Source of the DNA: Echinarachnius parma
Taxonomy: Eukaryota > Echinodermata > Echinoidea > Clypeasteroida > Echinarachniidae
DNA: 64,000 nt
Assembly: GCA_037951105.1 (NCBI GenBank)
Contig: JBAMJV010003377.1
Span: 111,212-175,211 of the forward strand
Reading direction: 5' to 3'
Each line of letters opens with the position of its first letter. Positions within the stretch are counted from its first letter, which is position 1. A program made the translations under genes and the position numbers. Of this stretch, positions 1 through 11,593 are shown in pieces. The notes below the pieces were generated by a model. The model searched no databases. It worked only from the letters and a program-made list of their open reading frames with translations, and had not been told where the DNA came from.

Positions 1-12
1 AAGTCAAAATAG
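1..12 (+). CDS. ARF terminal exon, 3' end of an upstream second copy (partial)
   Basis: The first 12 bases read Lys-Ser-Lys-stop and are followed by a 3' flank (to about 35) that nearly matches the last codons and flank of the ARF exon ending at 2058. The window therefore opens at the end of another copy of the same terminal exon. The upstream part is outside the window, so it is unknown whether this copy is the functional one, an alternative last exon, a second gene or an assembly (haplotype) duplicate. Confidence 0.75.
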   Translation, partial: KSK

Positions 13-428
13 TAAATTGGTCTGCGTTTTGTTTTGCTAGTCTACTTTAACATGATTGCATGGCATTGGCATTGCTGAACAGAAACAAAAATGAGCCCCA
101 AAACAATGAAAAAAATGAGCTGAATATCGGTCATGACTCAGTCATGTCGTCGGTAAATTTCCATCGCAAGAGGGCGCCAATTTACTGACAGCGGGACCGC
201 ACACGTACCCATGCCTTATACACAGTGTACTCGCGTACGGTACCTGTACTGTGCTACGCGGATATGGTGCAGGTGTGTAACAACATGATATGCACGACGT
301 ATGCTACCTAACTTTGATCTTCCCGTTTCCAGAGAGATCGAATTTACGTATTATACGTCGTGCATATCTGGTTGTTACACACCTGCTTTCAAATGCCATG
401 CAATCATGTAAGTAGACTATCAGATTGT

Positions 429-1437
429 TATGCCTCCGCAACGAAGTAGCCGGAGGCATTATGTTTTCGGGTTGTCCGTCCGTCCGTACGTACAATTTTT
501 AATTTTCAAAACCCGTTAATTAAGTCATTTTTCATGCACAAAACTAGCATATTCTGAGCAAAATTTAGTGATCAATTTACAGACAAAAAGGGGATTTTTG
601 CATAAATTTGCATAATTAATTAAAATTTGATTATTTTCAAAAAAATAACAATGCAATCTTGTAGATTATGTTGCAAGCTATCTGCGTGCCAAATGTTGTG
701 GCGGCTGCGTGTTCGACGGCCGAGATCTCAGGAGGGGGGGGGGGGGGGGGGTGGGGGGGGGGGGGGGGAGGGTTGGAATCCACCCCCCCCCCCCCCGGCC
801 AGAGCATAGCCAAAGTAACCCGGCCTGGTTAGGGTTAAGAACTGATTGACGGATTCTCACCAAACTTGGTTCATGTATGTATCTTGGGGTGCCAATGATC
901 TGAATAGATTTTGGAGTCATGAGGTCAAAGGTCAAGGTCACAGGACTCAATATATGTTTAATAATGCATCTTTCTCACAAGCCGGTTGATGGATTAATTT
1001 CAAACTTGGTATGAGTGTACATATTGGGGTGGCAATGATCTCAGGACTCAATATATATGCAAAAATGGCTTGTAATGGCAATCAAGAACTGAATGTCAGA
1101 TTTCAATCAGACTTGGTACCTGAAGGTTGTATCATAAAGAATCAATGTAGCCATACAATATTGGGGTAATGAGGTTGAGGTCAAGGTCATAGGACATATT
1201 ATACATGCAAAAAAGCTTGTAATGGCAAAATCTCAAGAACTAAATGTCAGATTTCAATCAAACTTGATACCTGAATGTTTTCTTAGGAAGCCAATGTAGC
1301 CATCACAGTTTGGGGTCATTGGTCAAGGTCACAGGACTCAAAATATATGAAAAATATATTTAAAAATTAATTAAGTGCAGGTTCATTTGGGCTTGATATC
1401 AAAATCGCGTCATAGCGGAGGTCGAAGATCCATCTAG
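429..1437 (+). mobile_element. Pearl-like element, second copy
   Basis: Starts tatgcctccgcaacgaagta with a self-complementary GCCTCCG..CGGAGGC stem, then GTCCGTCCG, diverged core repeats with aggtcaaggtcacaggact, and ends gaagatccatctag. Same family as the element in MMTAG2 intron 3, opposite orientation. Contains a compound G/C homopolymer at 733-797. Confidence 0.75.
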
Positions 1438-1899
1438 TTTAGAAATGGTTTAGATCACATAAATATGAATTTAAAGCCAATTTTTTAATGCCCTGTCTTA
1501 CCAGCACTCGACAGATATCAATCCGATGTCCCCCCCCCTCCCCCCCCCCCCCCCCCCCCCGGACTGTTGGCTAAAGTTTGTTTGAAAGTATGGCGCGATG
1601 CTGAACAAATTTACTTTAAAAAAAATACTTTTCTTGCGAAACATGAGTTCATTCTGGATAGTCTGTAACTATTTTTCAGTAAAGATTTGTATATTCATCC
1701 ACCAAAGCATCAACATGAGAAAGATAAACTTGTCTACAACACTGCATTTTTTCCAAGCAAATTCCAATAATTTTTTTTCCCCCGGGATCTGAGACGATCC
1801 GAGATCCCGTTATCACTTTTGAATTCTACCGAGACGGTTCCGAGACGGGATTTTTTCTTTACCTAACAGCACTAATTATATCTATTTTCTGTTGCCTAG

Positions 1900-2058
1900 G
1901 ATCTGCCCAATGCAATGAACGCAGCCGAGATCCAAGAGAAGCTCTCTCTCAGTGAGATGAGGAATCGCAAGTGGTACGTCCAGGCGACGTGCGCCACGTC
2001 CGGCGACGGTCTCTATGAAGGACTCGATTGGCTCTCCAACGAACTGAAGTCAAAATAG
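1900..2058 (+). CDS. ARF1: ADP-ribosylation factor (class I ARF), last coding exon
   Basis: A splice acceptor (cctag, AG at 1898-1899) opens an in-frame exon of 52 codons plus TAG. It starts [11 protein letters not shown] and contains [17 protein letters not shown], the C-terminal part of ARF GTPases that includes the G5 guanine-binding motif (the CAT triplet) and the final helix. ARF1 is a myristoylated small GTPase that, in its GTP form, recruits COPI and other coats to Golgi membranes. NAMNAAEI and [17 protein letters not shown] are typical of class I (ARF1/3) rather than class II or ARF6. The exon begins at the same point (Asp of DLPNAM) as the last exon of vertebrate ARF1 genes. Earlier exons with the P-loop and switch regions are not in the window. 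The C-terminal tail is NELKSK. Confidence 0.92.
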   Translation, partial: DLPNAMNAAEIQEKLSLSEMRNRKWYVQATCATSGDGLYEGLDWLSNELKSK

Positions 2059-2425
2059 TAACTTGGTCTGCGTTTTGTTCCTAGAAATTCCAACCAAAAA
2101 AAAAAAAAGAAGAAAAAAAGGTTTAATTTATGGTGGCAAGTTTTCTGTCTTTACAGTAATTTGATTTTTTTTTAAATGAGAAAATTGGAAAAAACATGAT
2201 TTGTATAAAACACTCCTTTAAGCATGGAAGTGTTTATAATGACTGTTAAATTCACACACAAATGACTGTACAGAAAAAGAAAACAAATTTCCATTTTTTT
2301 CCTTTTTTCGTATATATATACAAAACCTACAAATGAAAATACCTATGAGGAGGAGCATTAAATCAAGCCATTTTGGACCGCTGAAAATTTGCCACCATAG
2401 TTTATAACCTTTTGGTACCATACTA

Positions 2426-2882
2426 CAGTGTGACCTTGTTTATCTGGCCACCAGATAATGCTTGAAATCTTTATCATTAATTATTGATTGCAATCTTGCA
2501 ATGAATATTCTATTATCCCCCCACTCATTGACATTCAAAAATCTTGCTTGAAGTGATCAAATTCCTTTATTGTTTCAATTTATTTCTGTTTTATACATGT
2601 ACTTGTATGAAGCTCAACACATGACAGTTTGTTCATACAAGTAATCATACAGTAGCAATGGGTACGTGTAAAACGCTTGCAAAAAGTTATACACTTTTAT
2701 AATAATAATTCTGGATACTTGGTTAGCGCACGTTCCGTCTTTCGACGCTCGTTGCGCATCATTGTTACATTTATAGATGATATGCTGTGTTTAAGCATAC
2801 ACATATCTAGCATCCGGACAAAAAACATACAATATACAAATTGGGGCCGTTTTCGACATGGCTAGATAAACAAGGTCTATGG
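2426..2882. mobile_element. TA-flanked MITE downstream of ARF
   Basis: CAGTGTGACCTTGTTTATCT at the left is inverted as TAGATAAACAAGGTCTATGG at the right. No coding region. Confidence 0.7.
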
Positions 2883-3907
2883 TACAGTCAGGGACAACAG
2901 ATGATAGTCCCTACATGTTTATATATATATATGTAATGTAAGCAAGACAAAAAACAAATTAAAGTAAAATTGAGGTTGTCCATACATGTTTATGTACTGT
3001 ATAATGTTAGCCAAAATCAAAAATTAAAAACAAATTAGATTAACAATTAAGGTCGTCCATACAATGTACATGAATGTTTATATAAGTACATGTATGTAAT
3101 GTTTGATTGGGGATATTCAATACGTAGTGAAACTTCTATTTGGTTGTCTGTTCATGTTAATGTACATGACTACATGTCAATACACATTAATAAAGGGTTA
3201 TCTGTATGGTTAACATATGTAATGTAAGATGCTATTCCTCATTTATATAATTGTTCACATCTGTAGCTGGATACGTAGCACTATTTCTTTTGAAAACACA
3301 ATATATGTTCAAGACTTATCTCACATATATGCATGTACAGAGGAATATGTGAAAGACGATTGGAAAAGATGTAAGAAAATGTGGCAGTTGTAGTTGAAAT
3401 GCTATATAAAACATAAAACATGTAACTATGTAAAATGTTATGCTTAGGACAAGTTAGGCGCACACATATAAATAGTTCAATAATGATTATTAAGAAAATG
3501 TGATATTTTATCAAAAAATATATTTCATCAATGCTTAAAACTACCAAAAGGAATATGACTAAGTGGGACTGGGCATTATACTTCGGGATTACTGTGTTTA
3601 TTTTGATATTTACTCAGCAATTATGCAATTTCTTTCAAATCTGTTTTGCAAAATGTTATTTTGTTTAAAATGGGATTAAGTTGAAACGTATATACCAGAC
3701 CTAATGATCATTTCAAGTTATATGTCTTGACTCTTGGGAATTGCATCTAGCCGTAAAAAAAAAATGAATTTAGCTTTTAATACAGTATCTTTCCAGTATA
3801 TTTATTACACATTGTACAATAAGGCCATCAAGCATTTCTTGTCACCATGTGACAGATTGGTTGATCTTATATATGCGACTTTCCGATTGTCTGTTTTTAT
3901 TCCACTT

Positions 3908-3932
3908 GTGCGTGTGTGTGTGTGTGTGTGCA
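3908..3932 (+). repeat. GT microsatellite
   Basis: gtgcgtgtgtgtgtgtgtgt within an otherwise AT-rich stretch. Confidence 0.8.
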
Positions 3933-4091
3933 TGCGCATTTGTGGATATATCACTAAATGAATATGTGTAAAAAAAAAATTGTATTTGTATCCTAGACTT
4001 GTATGAAAAAAGTTGTATTTATATCCACAGTATTTGCATGGCATAACAACAGTGTAAGTTCCCTAATGCTATTAAACACTTCAAGCACAAT

Positions 4092-4510
4092 TACTGTAAA
4101 CGTGGTTATATTCGTGCGAATAATATTTTGCGCTGACCAACACGAAAAGAAATTTGCAGGTTCTTAAATTCGCACTGAGCAAATGTTTGTTTATTTTTCC
4201 TTTCCAAGAGGAACATAAACACAAACACATTTTTACAAAGACAGAAATTGTATCTTTCAAACTATCTTGCGCACTCCGATAGTACACCATTGGCGTTAGT
4301 CGTGGATAGGTACTGCATGTGCTCAAAACCAGAGTTTGTACACTTTCCCACCACACATGTTGACCACATATGCTCCATATTCATTCTTCACACACACGGG
4401 AAAACCCACTCAAAATCATGCATATATTTTTAACGGTTTTTTGCGCTTGCCAAGTCTAGCAAGAAATGCGCCAAAATTAATGCACTGCGAATGTTGCCAC
4501 GTTTACAGTA
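4092..4510. mobile_element. Inverted-repeat element (TACTGTAAACGTGG ends)
   Basis: TACTGTAAACGTGG ... CCACGTTTACAGTA, about 420 bp, with internal ttgcgctgacc / ttgcgcttgcc segments. Confidence 0.75.
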
Positions 4511-5794
4511 CTCTTCTTTTTTTGTTTGAATTATGACAAAATGCTAATAATTTAGGTAAATTAAGTACAAGGTCTTTTCTTCTATGCTTGAATTTTCTTA
4601 ATGGGAAAAAAAAAATTGATTTGTTTTCTTTAGTAAGTAATAGACAGAGCATTGCACCATATTGTTAATTCTTTGTGATGTACATGTACATGTGAATCTT
4701 ATGGTCACCATAGTGGAGAATTGATCATAAACCATTGTGTCTTTGCGAGTTTACACGTGTGGCAGTTGGACATTTGAAAATGAGGCACCTCTTTCTGTTG
4801 ATCATTCTATATAATGAAGTCATTATACTTCCTATAATTATACAACTTTATGTATTTTGTATTCCTCTTTATGTAGCCGTAGACTCGTTCACTGTACATT
4901 TTTAGATTAATGCATATTAGATTATATAGAATAAGCGAATGGAAACGTCGGAAGAAATTAATTAATTTTCTGTGAAGTAAATAATGTATTTGGTGGAGTT
5001 TAGTTTTAGCTTTGTATTAAAAGCAGATGGCTTTATTCATTCCTCACCTGAAAACAAAATAATATTGATTTGGACAATCTTATTGTTTGTATAAACAATG
5101 CTCACTTTTATTTCATCTAAATAGATTAGAGGTGTATTCAATGGAACTTCATATTATTAGAACATTAAACATTAGTGTTTCATTTTGGTTTTATAATAAA
5201 TAAATAATAGAAAGTAATAAAATACACATATGTATACCGAAAAATAGATTATTGTACATGTTCATATTATTTGTAGTTCATATGTTCATTTTCTTATTCC
5301 AAACTACTTACTACCTATATTAAAGTACACATACAAGTCATGTATTTTGTTGAATCTCTTTTTAAATTTGTTTTATTGTGATTAATTTAAATTCATGCAC
5401 TGTTAAGAAAAATGGCATCAAATGACACAATTTTTAACTCCGGGTTATTTTTGGTACAGGGATAAGGTTAACCTGGTGTGGAATTTTAATCAGGGTTACA
5501 TTTAGTCCATGGATTATAAAGATACATGTACAGTACATCAAATATTAGATGCAGGTCCCTCTGGGAGAACAGAGCAAAGAGCACTGAAGAGGCTAACCTG
5601 GATAAAGAACACTACAAAAAAAAAAAAAAAATGGCACAATTTTATTCAGAGTTAAGTTCAACCAGGAGTTATTTTAAAATGTAAGTTAGTGTTAGTTAAA
5701 TTGTGCCATTTATTACATTTGCACTTGCGCATGGAAGTGGCCGAGTTAAATTTGATCAGCATAGTTACTGGTTACGCCCATGGAAATCATATAA

Positions 5795-5961
5795 CAGTCA
5801 AACCTGTCTATAGTGACCATCTAAGAAAAACAAGAAAAGTGGCCACTATAGATAGACCAGTGACCACTATAGACCGGTTCCCTTACATTTGTCTTTGCAA
5901 GGGATACATTTTGTTGACTACTTTAGGCAGGCTGGCTGCCACTAAGAGACAGGTTTGACTG
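5795..5961. mobile_element. Short TA-flanked MITE (CAGTCAAACCTGTC ends)
   Basis: 167 bp with inverted ends CAGTCAAACCTGTCTATAGT ... AGACAGGTTTGACTG, typical of Tc1/mariner-type MITEs. Other members: 34243-34396, 41142-41301, and two split copies at 6155-7020 and 13409-14988. Confidence 0.82.
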
Positions 5962-6172
5962 TATTGTGTATGTACATGACAAGACTATTTATCAGTAAAC
6001 CACTCATCTGACCTCTTTGTATCATGAAATTTTGTGTTATTCTCATATAAACAGTGACCCAAAAAAAGAGTAAATTAGAAAATTGAGCCTTATTACATTT
6101 TTCCTTGTAGGTACATGTAGATGTTTATGCTGTAGGGATGCAAGAACGTAATTACACTCAAACCTGTCTATA

Positions 6173-6954
6173 CAGGGTGGGCCAACAAAAACAACGGAAT
6201 ACTTGCCATGATAAAGAAACATAATAACTAGGCCAACAGGATAGGGAATCTTTTGCAAAGAAAGTGATACCAAGAACAATAATTTTGGTCAAGTAGTTTT
6301 TATTTTAGGGCGTCTTAAAGGGGTAGTTTAGTTTTGGTATAGAGGGCGCTGCACATCACAATTTTTTTGTGAGGTAATGAAAAACTGAGTATCGAATTTG
6401 AGAGAACATGCAATTTTAATGGCAGAATAAACTTTATTTGGTCAAAATTGGTCCAGAAACGGCTGAAATATCAATAAATATATGATCTTATAATTATTTG
6501 GGGGCCCAAATTTTCAAAAAATCAAAAAAATGCATACACTTTTTCAAAAATTTTCAAAAGCATTTTTTAAATAGTTGTTGATGATCTCTCTATTTAATGA
6601 TGATTTCAATAAAACATCACATCAATAATTTTGTATGAAAAATGGTTAAAACCAATGCCTTTTTAGAGAGCGCCCTCTTGTGTTTTAATGGCTCTTTTTA
6701 AAATGATAATGGGCTTTTTACTTAGTCGTTTGTAATTTTGTATACCTTTCTAGCATGGTGGAGTTATTAGTTTATAATGTTACTGTCCAGGTTTGGTTAC
6801 TAAAGTTCAGCCTTACCAAAACTGTACTACCCCTTTAAGCGACACCATGTCGAGTTCCAATTTTTGTCAATTTCTACAAAGTCGGTGCCTGAAATATCGC
6901 ATTCATTTTTTTTGTTATGGGAAGTGACCCGTTACATTTTTTAGGGCCACCCTG
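6173..6954. mobile_element. TA-flanked element with CAGGGTGGGCC ends
   Basis: Inverted ends CAGGGTGGGCCAAC ... TTTAGGGCCACCCTG, TA on both sides. No coding capacity. Hosts a TTAA-MITE. Confidence 0.78.
6319..6834 (+). mobile_element. TTAA-MITE family 1 copy
   Basis: Same ends and internal sequence as the intron 7 copy; TTAA at 6315-6318 and 6835-6838. Nested inside the element at 6173-6954. Confidence 0.88.
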
Positions 6955-7504
6955 TACAGTAACCAACCTCGGGGAAACAAGAAAATGGCCACTGTAGTGT
7001 AGACAGATGACCTCTAAATAAATGGGTTTATGTACAGTGAAATATAAATGAGGGGCTCATGGCGATTTAGCCCCAAAATGTCTATATGAGCCCCTATTTA
7101 TTTGCAAAGAGTTTATTCAAAAGAAAACCAGTTTTAGAGTGCTATGTACGTACATTCATGCAGGGGAGCTTGAAAAATAAACCATGAAAAGGTAATACAA
7201 TTTTTTCAGTGATGCCCATACATGCAAAAATAAAGACAGATATGTCTATATGCATGTGCTAAATGCCAGTTTTCTGGCAAAAGGCTGAATTCAGGCCCGG
7301 TCCAGTTGCAAAAGAAATACAATTAATTGTAAGTTACAATTGATTGTAAGTCAGATCATGTGTTCTAAATGCGCAAATCTGATTGGTTGAAACACGCAAT
7401 GCATTTTCTGACTTATAATTAATTGTAACTTACAAATCTGGCATTTTGAGTAATTTTCAGGCTCCCCAATTGTTGCTTGCATGTATCTCTGAAAACACCT
7501 GATA

Positions 7505-7665
7505 CAGTGAAACCTTGTTATAAAGAGCTCTGATATAACAAATATCTCTTGTAATGAGATCATTTGGTCAAATTTTCTGGTACAAGCTTTTTACATTCTA
7601 TTGTTTTTGCACTCTGATATAACAAAGTATGGTCCCAAGGTATGTGTTAGAATGAGGTTCCGCTG
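7505..7665. mobile_element. TA-flanked MITE (CAGTGAAACCTTGTTATAA ends)
   Basis: Ends CAGTGAAACCTTGTTATAAA ... AATGAGGTTCCGCTG with TA flanks. A relative lies at 15022-15199 and a half copy at 35262. Confidence 0.75.
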
Positions 7666-7949
7666 TACAGTACATATTCCTCACACAGTGACACACACAC
7701 GCACATCACGGAACACATACATGTACACAGACAAGACAAATTTGCAAAAATTGCTGGAATACGAGTGGTTTAAATTTAGGCTGGGTTAAATCGTGTCATT
7801 ACAATTCATGTACATGTAGCACACACGCACATCACAGAACACATACAGGCAGGACATATTTTCAGAAATCGGCCTCGCAGCTAGAACACATACATGTAAT
7901 ACAGACGACATGTAGGCTGGAATTCTCATGAGTGGTTTAAATTTAGGCT

Positions 7950-8062
7950 GTGTGGCCCCGTAACAAAGATAAACAATCGATTGAACGTACGACCAACAAA
8001 TCAATCATACGATCGATTGACTGATCCTACGATTAATCGTGAATCTTTATGTTACAGGGCCC
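7950..8062. mobile_element. Very short MITE (GGCCCCGTAACA ends)
   Basis: ggccccgtaacaaagataaa is inverted as atctttatgttacagggccc. The middle is made of cgatcgattg-type palindromes. A smaller relative (cagggccctgtaa ... ttactgggccctg) is at 34512-34561. Confidence 0.7.
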
Positions 8063-8135
8063 AGATATCTTTAGTACGAGGTTCCATTGTACTGTCAACA
8101 ACAACAATACTGATCAGTAAGAATAGGTTTTGTTT

Positions 8136-8437
8136 AAGGCCCAGTCCCATACTGACGATTTTCACGGCAAATCGCAACGATTTGACGTTCGTCGAGAAAA
8201 TCGCTTAGGTCGTGTTGCATCGTATCGGTTCTTCCCCAAAACCATGGGCGTAGATCTGTCATTGATACCCATTCAACTGGGGGATGATCTATTCATTCAT
8301 CCCCCCTCATGAATAGGTATTACGTAAGTCGCTACGCCCATGCCCAAAACCGTGGCTAAATAGAGTCGATTCGTTCTAGTAAATCGTTGCGAGTCGTCGA
8401 GAGTCGCTGTGAAAATCGTCAGTATGGGACTGGGCCT
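8136..8437. mobile_element. MITE with AAGGCCCAGTCCCATACTG ends
   Basis: The inverted repeat of about 30 bp begins AAGGCCCAGTCCCATACTGA and ends TCAGTATGGGACTGGGCCTT. The middle has a second inverted pair (atgggcgtagat / ctacgcccat). Confidence 0.82.
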
Positions 8438-8518
8438 TTACCCAGGGTAGCTTCTATAGTGCTTCTTCGCCATTGGCATTCTCCCAGAGGGCCCTGCTAC
8501 CCACAGTGATTACCCAAG

Positions 8519-8684
8519 TCATCGGATACACACCCACAATCAATCCAGCACTCTCTCCACTCCCTGGGGAGTATTCAATGTTGTACATGCATGTACAACA
8601 AGTTATCGGATACACACCCACAATCAATCCAGCACTCTCTCCACTCCCTGGGGAGTATTCAATGTTGTACATGCATGTACATGC
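8519..8684 (+). repeat. 84-bp direct tandem duplication
   Basis: atcggatacacacccacaat ... gtacatgcatgtac occurs twice in a row with almost no differences. Confidence 0.88.
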
Positions 8685-9398
8685 TCATACATGAGGCACA
8701 AAAACAGACATACACACTTGCACATTATTTCAGAAACACGGTTCGCAATAGAGATATACTCATAAATACAATTAGTTTCTGCAAAATGTAATTTCTGCTA
8801 ATGCATTTTTAAAATTTACACTTTTTACACTTATACAAAATACAGCCTAGATACAATATGAAAAATAAAAATAAAAATCCCCAAAAGAATACCTCTCTGT
8901 CTACCCCTTTTATGATTTGATATGTTTTTATTAAAATTATTGATCCAAATAATGTTCACTGAAGAAATGCAGACTCATTTTAGTAATTCCCAACAATTTC
9001 AAACTGGTGTAACAGATAAGTAATAATATATTATTTAACATTGTCTGGGAAACAATCGTATACATGTATTTAAATTTGTTGTCGGTGTAGAGAGTTTTCC
9101 AATAATGCTATTTTGCTTAATAAATGGTTTGTAAAATGTTTGGGTCCCTTAATTCAAAATTCAAAATTAACAACCTGTCAGATTTTATGCAAAGAACTAG
9201 GTCTATGTCTATGAAATAATGTACCATAAAATGGGGTAACTATGGTTAAAAATATGATCTTGAACATGATTTATTAACTAAGATTATTCTGTGTCTTGAA
9301 GCAATGAAGGGCAACATATTAAAATTGAAATTAATCAATATTTAATTTGGAAAATGTTTAATTTGAGGAGCAAACATGGACATTCTCCCCTTTGTCCG

Positions 9399-10222
9399 AA
9401 TTCACCCAGTAACTTTGTTGACAAGTGCAAAAAGTACAAAAAGTGATGAATGGTAAATAAAATGTGTATTGATGTGATCTGATATGTAATATGAGAAAAT
9501 TTCACTTTAAAGGGCAATGCAACTCAAGAATAGAGTTTATCCTACTTGATACATCGTAATATGCCTTTTTATTATATATAACATAACTCCGACTCAGATT
9601 TCTGCTTTGGGAGACATATGCGAAAACTATATTGGGTTTACCACTATTCATGCGAACACTGGAGGCCGCCATTATTAGGTGTGTGCGGACTTACGGCCAG
9701 TGATATGCACTAATGCATTTCAATAGCACCTATTGAAACCATTGTCTGAATACTTGTAGATGCTTTGAAGAGTCTGCAAACCAGTGAAAAGGTTTTTGTT
9801 CGGCCCGTAGCACACTCGTCATAGTTTGTAAAGCATGTCGGGCAATTACAAGAACATGGCCGCTCCCATCACCTTTTGCCGCCGTAAGAATTAGTAAAAT
9901 GTGGGTATGTTCACGTAAGGATTTCATGGGATCCAGGAGGCCAAAATTGCCAAGTAATGTATCAAATAAAATGTCTGCTCAACCTCTAAACGATAATAAT
10001 AGCCGAAAGCCATAGTTTCATTGCCCTTTGAACACAGTTTTCACTATCCAGCAAATATTTATAAATCTGAACACTTCAATCATATATCTTTATAACGGAA
10101 GAGAAATCTGCTTTCGAAAACCCAAAACTGTTCCATTCTTCAATTGGTAATACAAATATGTGAGAACCGCTAGAGTTTCAAGTAAGTTTGAAGAATTTGT
10201 ACAATGTTTCTAGATCCCATTA
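9399..10222. mobile_element. TTAA-MITE family 2 copy, split by family 3
   Basis: The left part (cagtaactttgttgacaagt ... gatatgtaatatgagaaaat) and the right part (tctgaacacttcaatcatat ... gtacaatgtttctagatcc) match the family 2 copies at 42329 and 45104. The sequence between is the separate element at 9511-10027. Confidence 0.72.
9511..10027. mobile_element. TTAA-MITE family 3 (AGGGCAATG ends), nested
   Basis: Ends AGGGCAATGCAACT ... TAGTTTCATTGCCCT are inverted, with TTAA on the left and TTGA on the right. Inserted inside a family 2 element. Confidence 0.75.
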
Positions 10223-10459
10223 AGGTTTTCCATTGTAGATGATGAATGAAATTAAGACACTGGAATTAGACGAGTTACATGTAAGCTGGATCATGTAACT
10301 TCAAATTTATTAATTGCAAAACATTCTCAATGTAGCAATCAATACAAAACAAGTATTCAATTTGCCGTGACGGTGAGGTTAACTGATGTTGCATTGATGT
10401 ATGAAATAAAAAACAATGCGATAGCCGTAAAGTGTCTCGCCCACTTGCGCGAATTCATG

Positions 10460-10810
10460 CAACATTAGACCTCATTTGACCTTTGACCCCAGAGTATCAT
10501 GGAGGCCAATATAGGGCATATACCAATCAAGTTTGGTTACAAACAGATGCAGGGTTGGAAAGATATCAACCTAATAGACTATTGCAGGTAAAGTTTCACA
10601 TTGGACCTCATTTGACCTTTGACCTACTTATGTGACCTTTGACCCCAGAATATCATGGAGGCCAATATAGGGCATCTACCGATCAAGTTTGGTCACAAAC
10701 AGATGCAGGGTTGGAAAGTTATTCAAATTTTTGTAAGGGTCACAGACGGACAGACGGACGCAATTTGGATCCCTTAGTCTCCCTCCACCTATGGTGGGCT
10801 CGACAAAAAC
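10460..10810. repeat. TGACCTTTGACC-containing repeat downstream of MMTAG2
   Basis: Two units of gacctcatttgacctttgac with ggccaatatagggcat and gcagggttggaaag blocks, followed by an acggacagacggacg microsatellite and a ccctccacctatggtggg hairpin. Resembles the pearl-like group but is a distinct family. Confidence 0.65.
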
Positions 10811-10920
10811 GACATTAGTCAACATTTTGTAGGTATTAAAATGTCAAATAACTACAAAACATTCTCAACATAACAACTGATTCTCTAAACAAATAGACAA
10901 CTAATCTTAGATTTAACTGT

Positions 10921-11593
10921 TTATCTATCCCTGTCCCTTTTCCTATCGTACCCGCTGTGTTCCCGGCTCCTTCCATCCCTCCCCGAGTCATCCCTTCTTC
11001 TTCTTTCATCTTGCCCATTGGAGTAGTCATCCCTCCGATGTTTTTCATGTTCATCTCTATCCCTCCTCCTTTCCTTTCTCCCGTCTTCTTCTACTTTCCT
11101 CTCCATTTTGCTGCGATGATTTCCATCGACATCCATTTCATATCTGTCTTTGTACCGCCCCCTCTCCTTTTCTCTTGCGTTTTTGTTATTGTAGTTATGT
11201 CTTTGAGGCTGTTCCCGTTTTGGAGAAATTCTTCTCTTGTCGTCTTCACTCTCCTCCTCCTCTTCTGATTCCTCCATCCTCCTCTTCCTCACCTTCATCT
11301 GTCTGTCCCTCCTTGAATCATCTTTCATTCTCTTTCTGTCGTCTCTGCTATCGTCGTCGCTACTACCGCTAGAATATGTTCCCCTCCCTTTGTTGTCACG
11401 GCTGTGTTTGCCCTTCCTTCTTTCCTCCTTCCTCCTCACTCTCCTATCCTCGTTCTCGCTATCACCGCTTTCTGATCGGTCCCTCCTTCTTTCTCTCCTC
11501 TGCTTTGCTTTCCTTCTGTTATCATGTTTATTGTCCCTTGATGATCTGGAAGGCTTCTTATGCTTCTCTTCGCTTGACTCTTCATCAGAGCTG
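10921..11593 (-). CDS. MMTAG2: MMTAG2 terminal exon 6, charged tail
   Basis: Acceptor tctgcag before 11593 gives phase-correct joining to exon 5 and a 224-residue open tail ending in [10 protein letters not shown] and TAA at 10923-10921. Composition is dominated by R, D, E, S, K and Y. The opposite strand is also open for 149 codons, but that is only a by-product of the codon bias. Confidence 0.87.

Larger units (their letters stand above)
6155..7020. mobile_element. Split CAGTCAAACC MITE hosting two further insertions
   Basis: The left end 6155-6172 and the right part from 6955 (cctcggggaaacaagaaaat) belong to one MITE. Between them sits 6173-6954, which itself contains the TTAA-MITE at 6319-6834. 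Confidence 0.78.
2059..9394. other. ARF 3' flank and intergenic DNA
   Basis: No further gene seen. The AATAAA at 3189 is one possible poly(A) signal for ARF but many AT-rich alternatives exist. Apart from the elements listed separately (2426, 4092, 5795-7020, 7505, 7950, 8136, 8519) the DNA is AT-rich and unremarkable. Confidence 0.7.
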
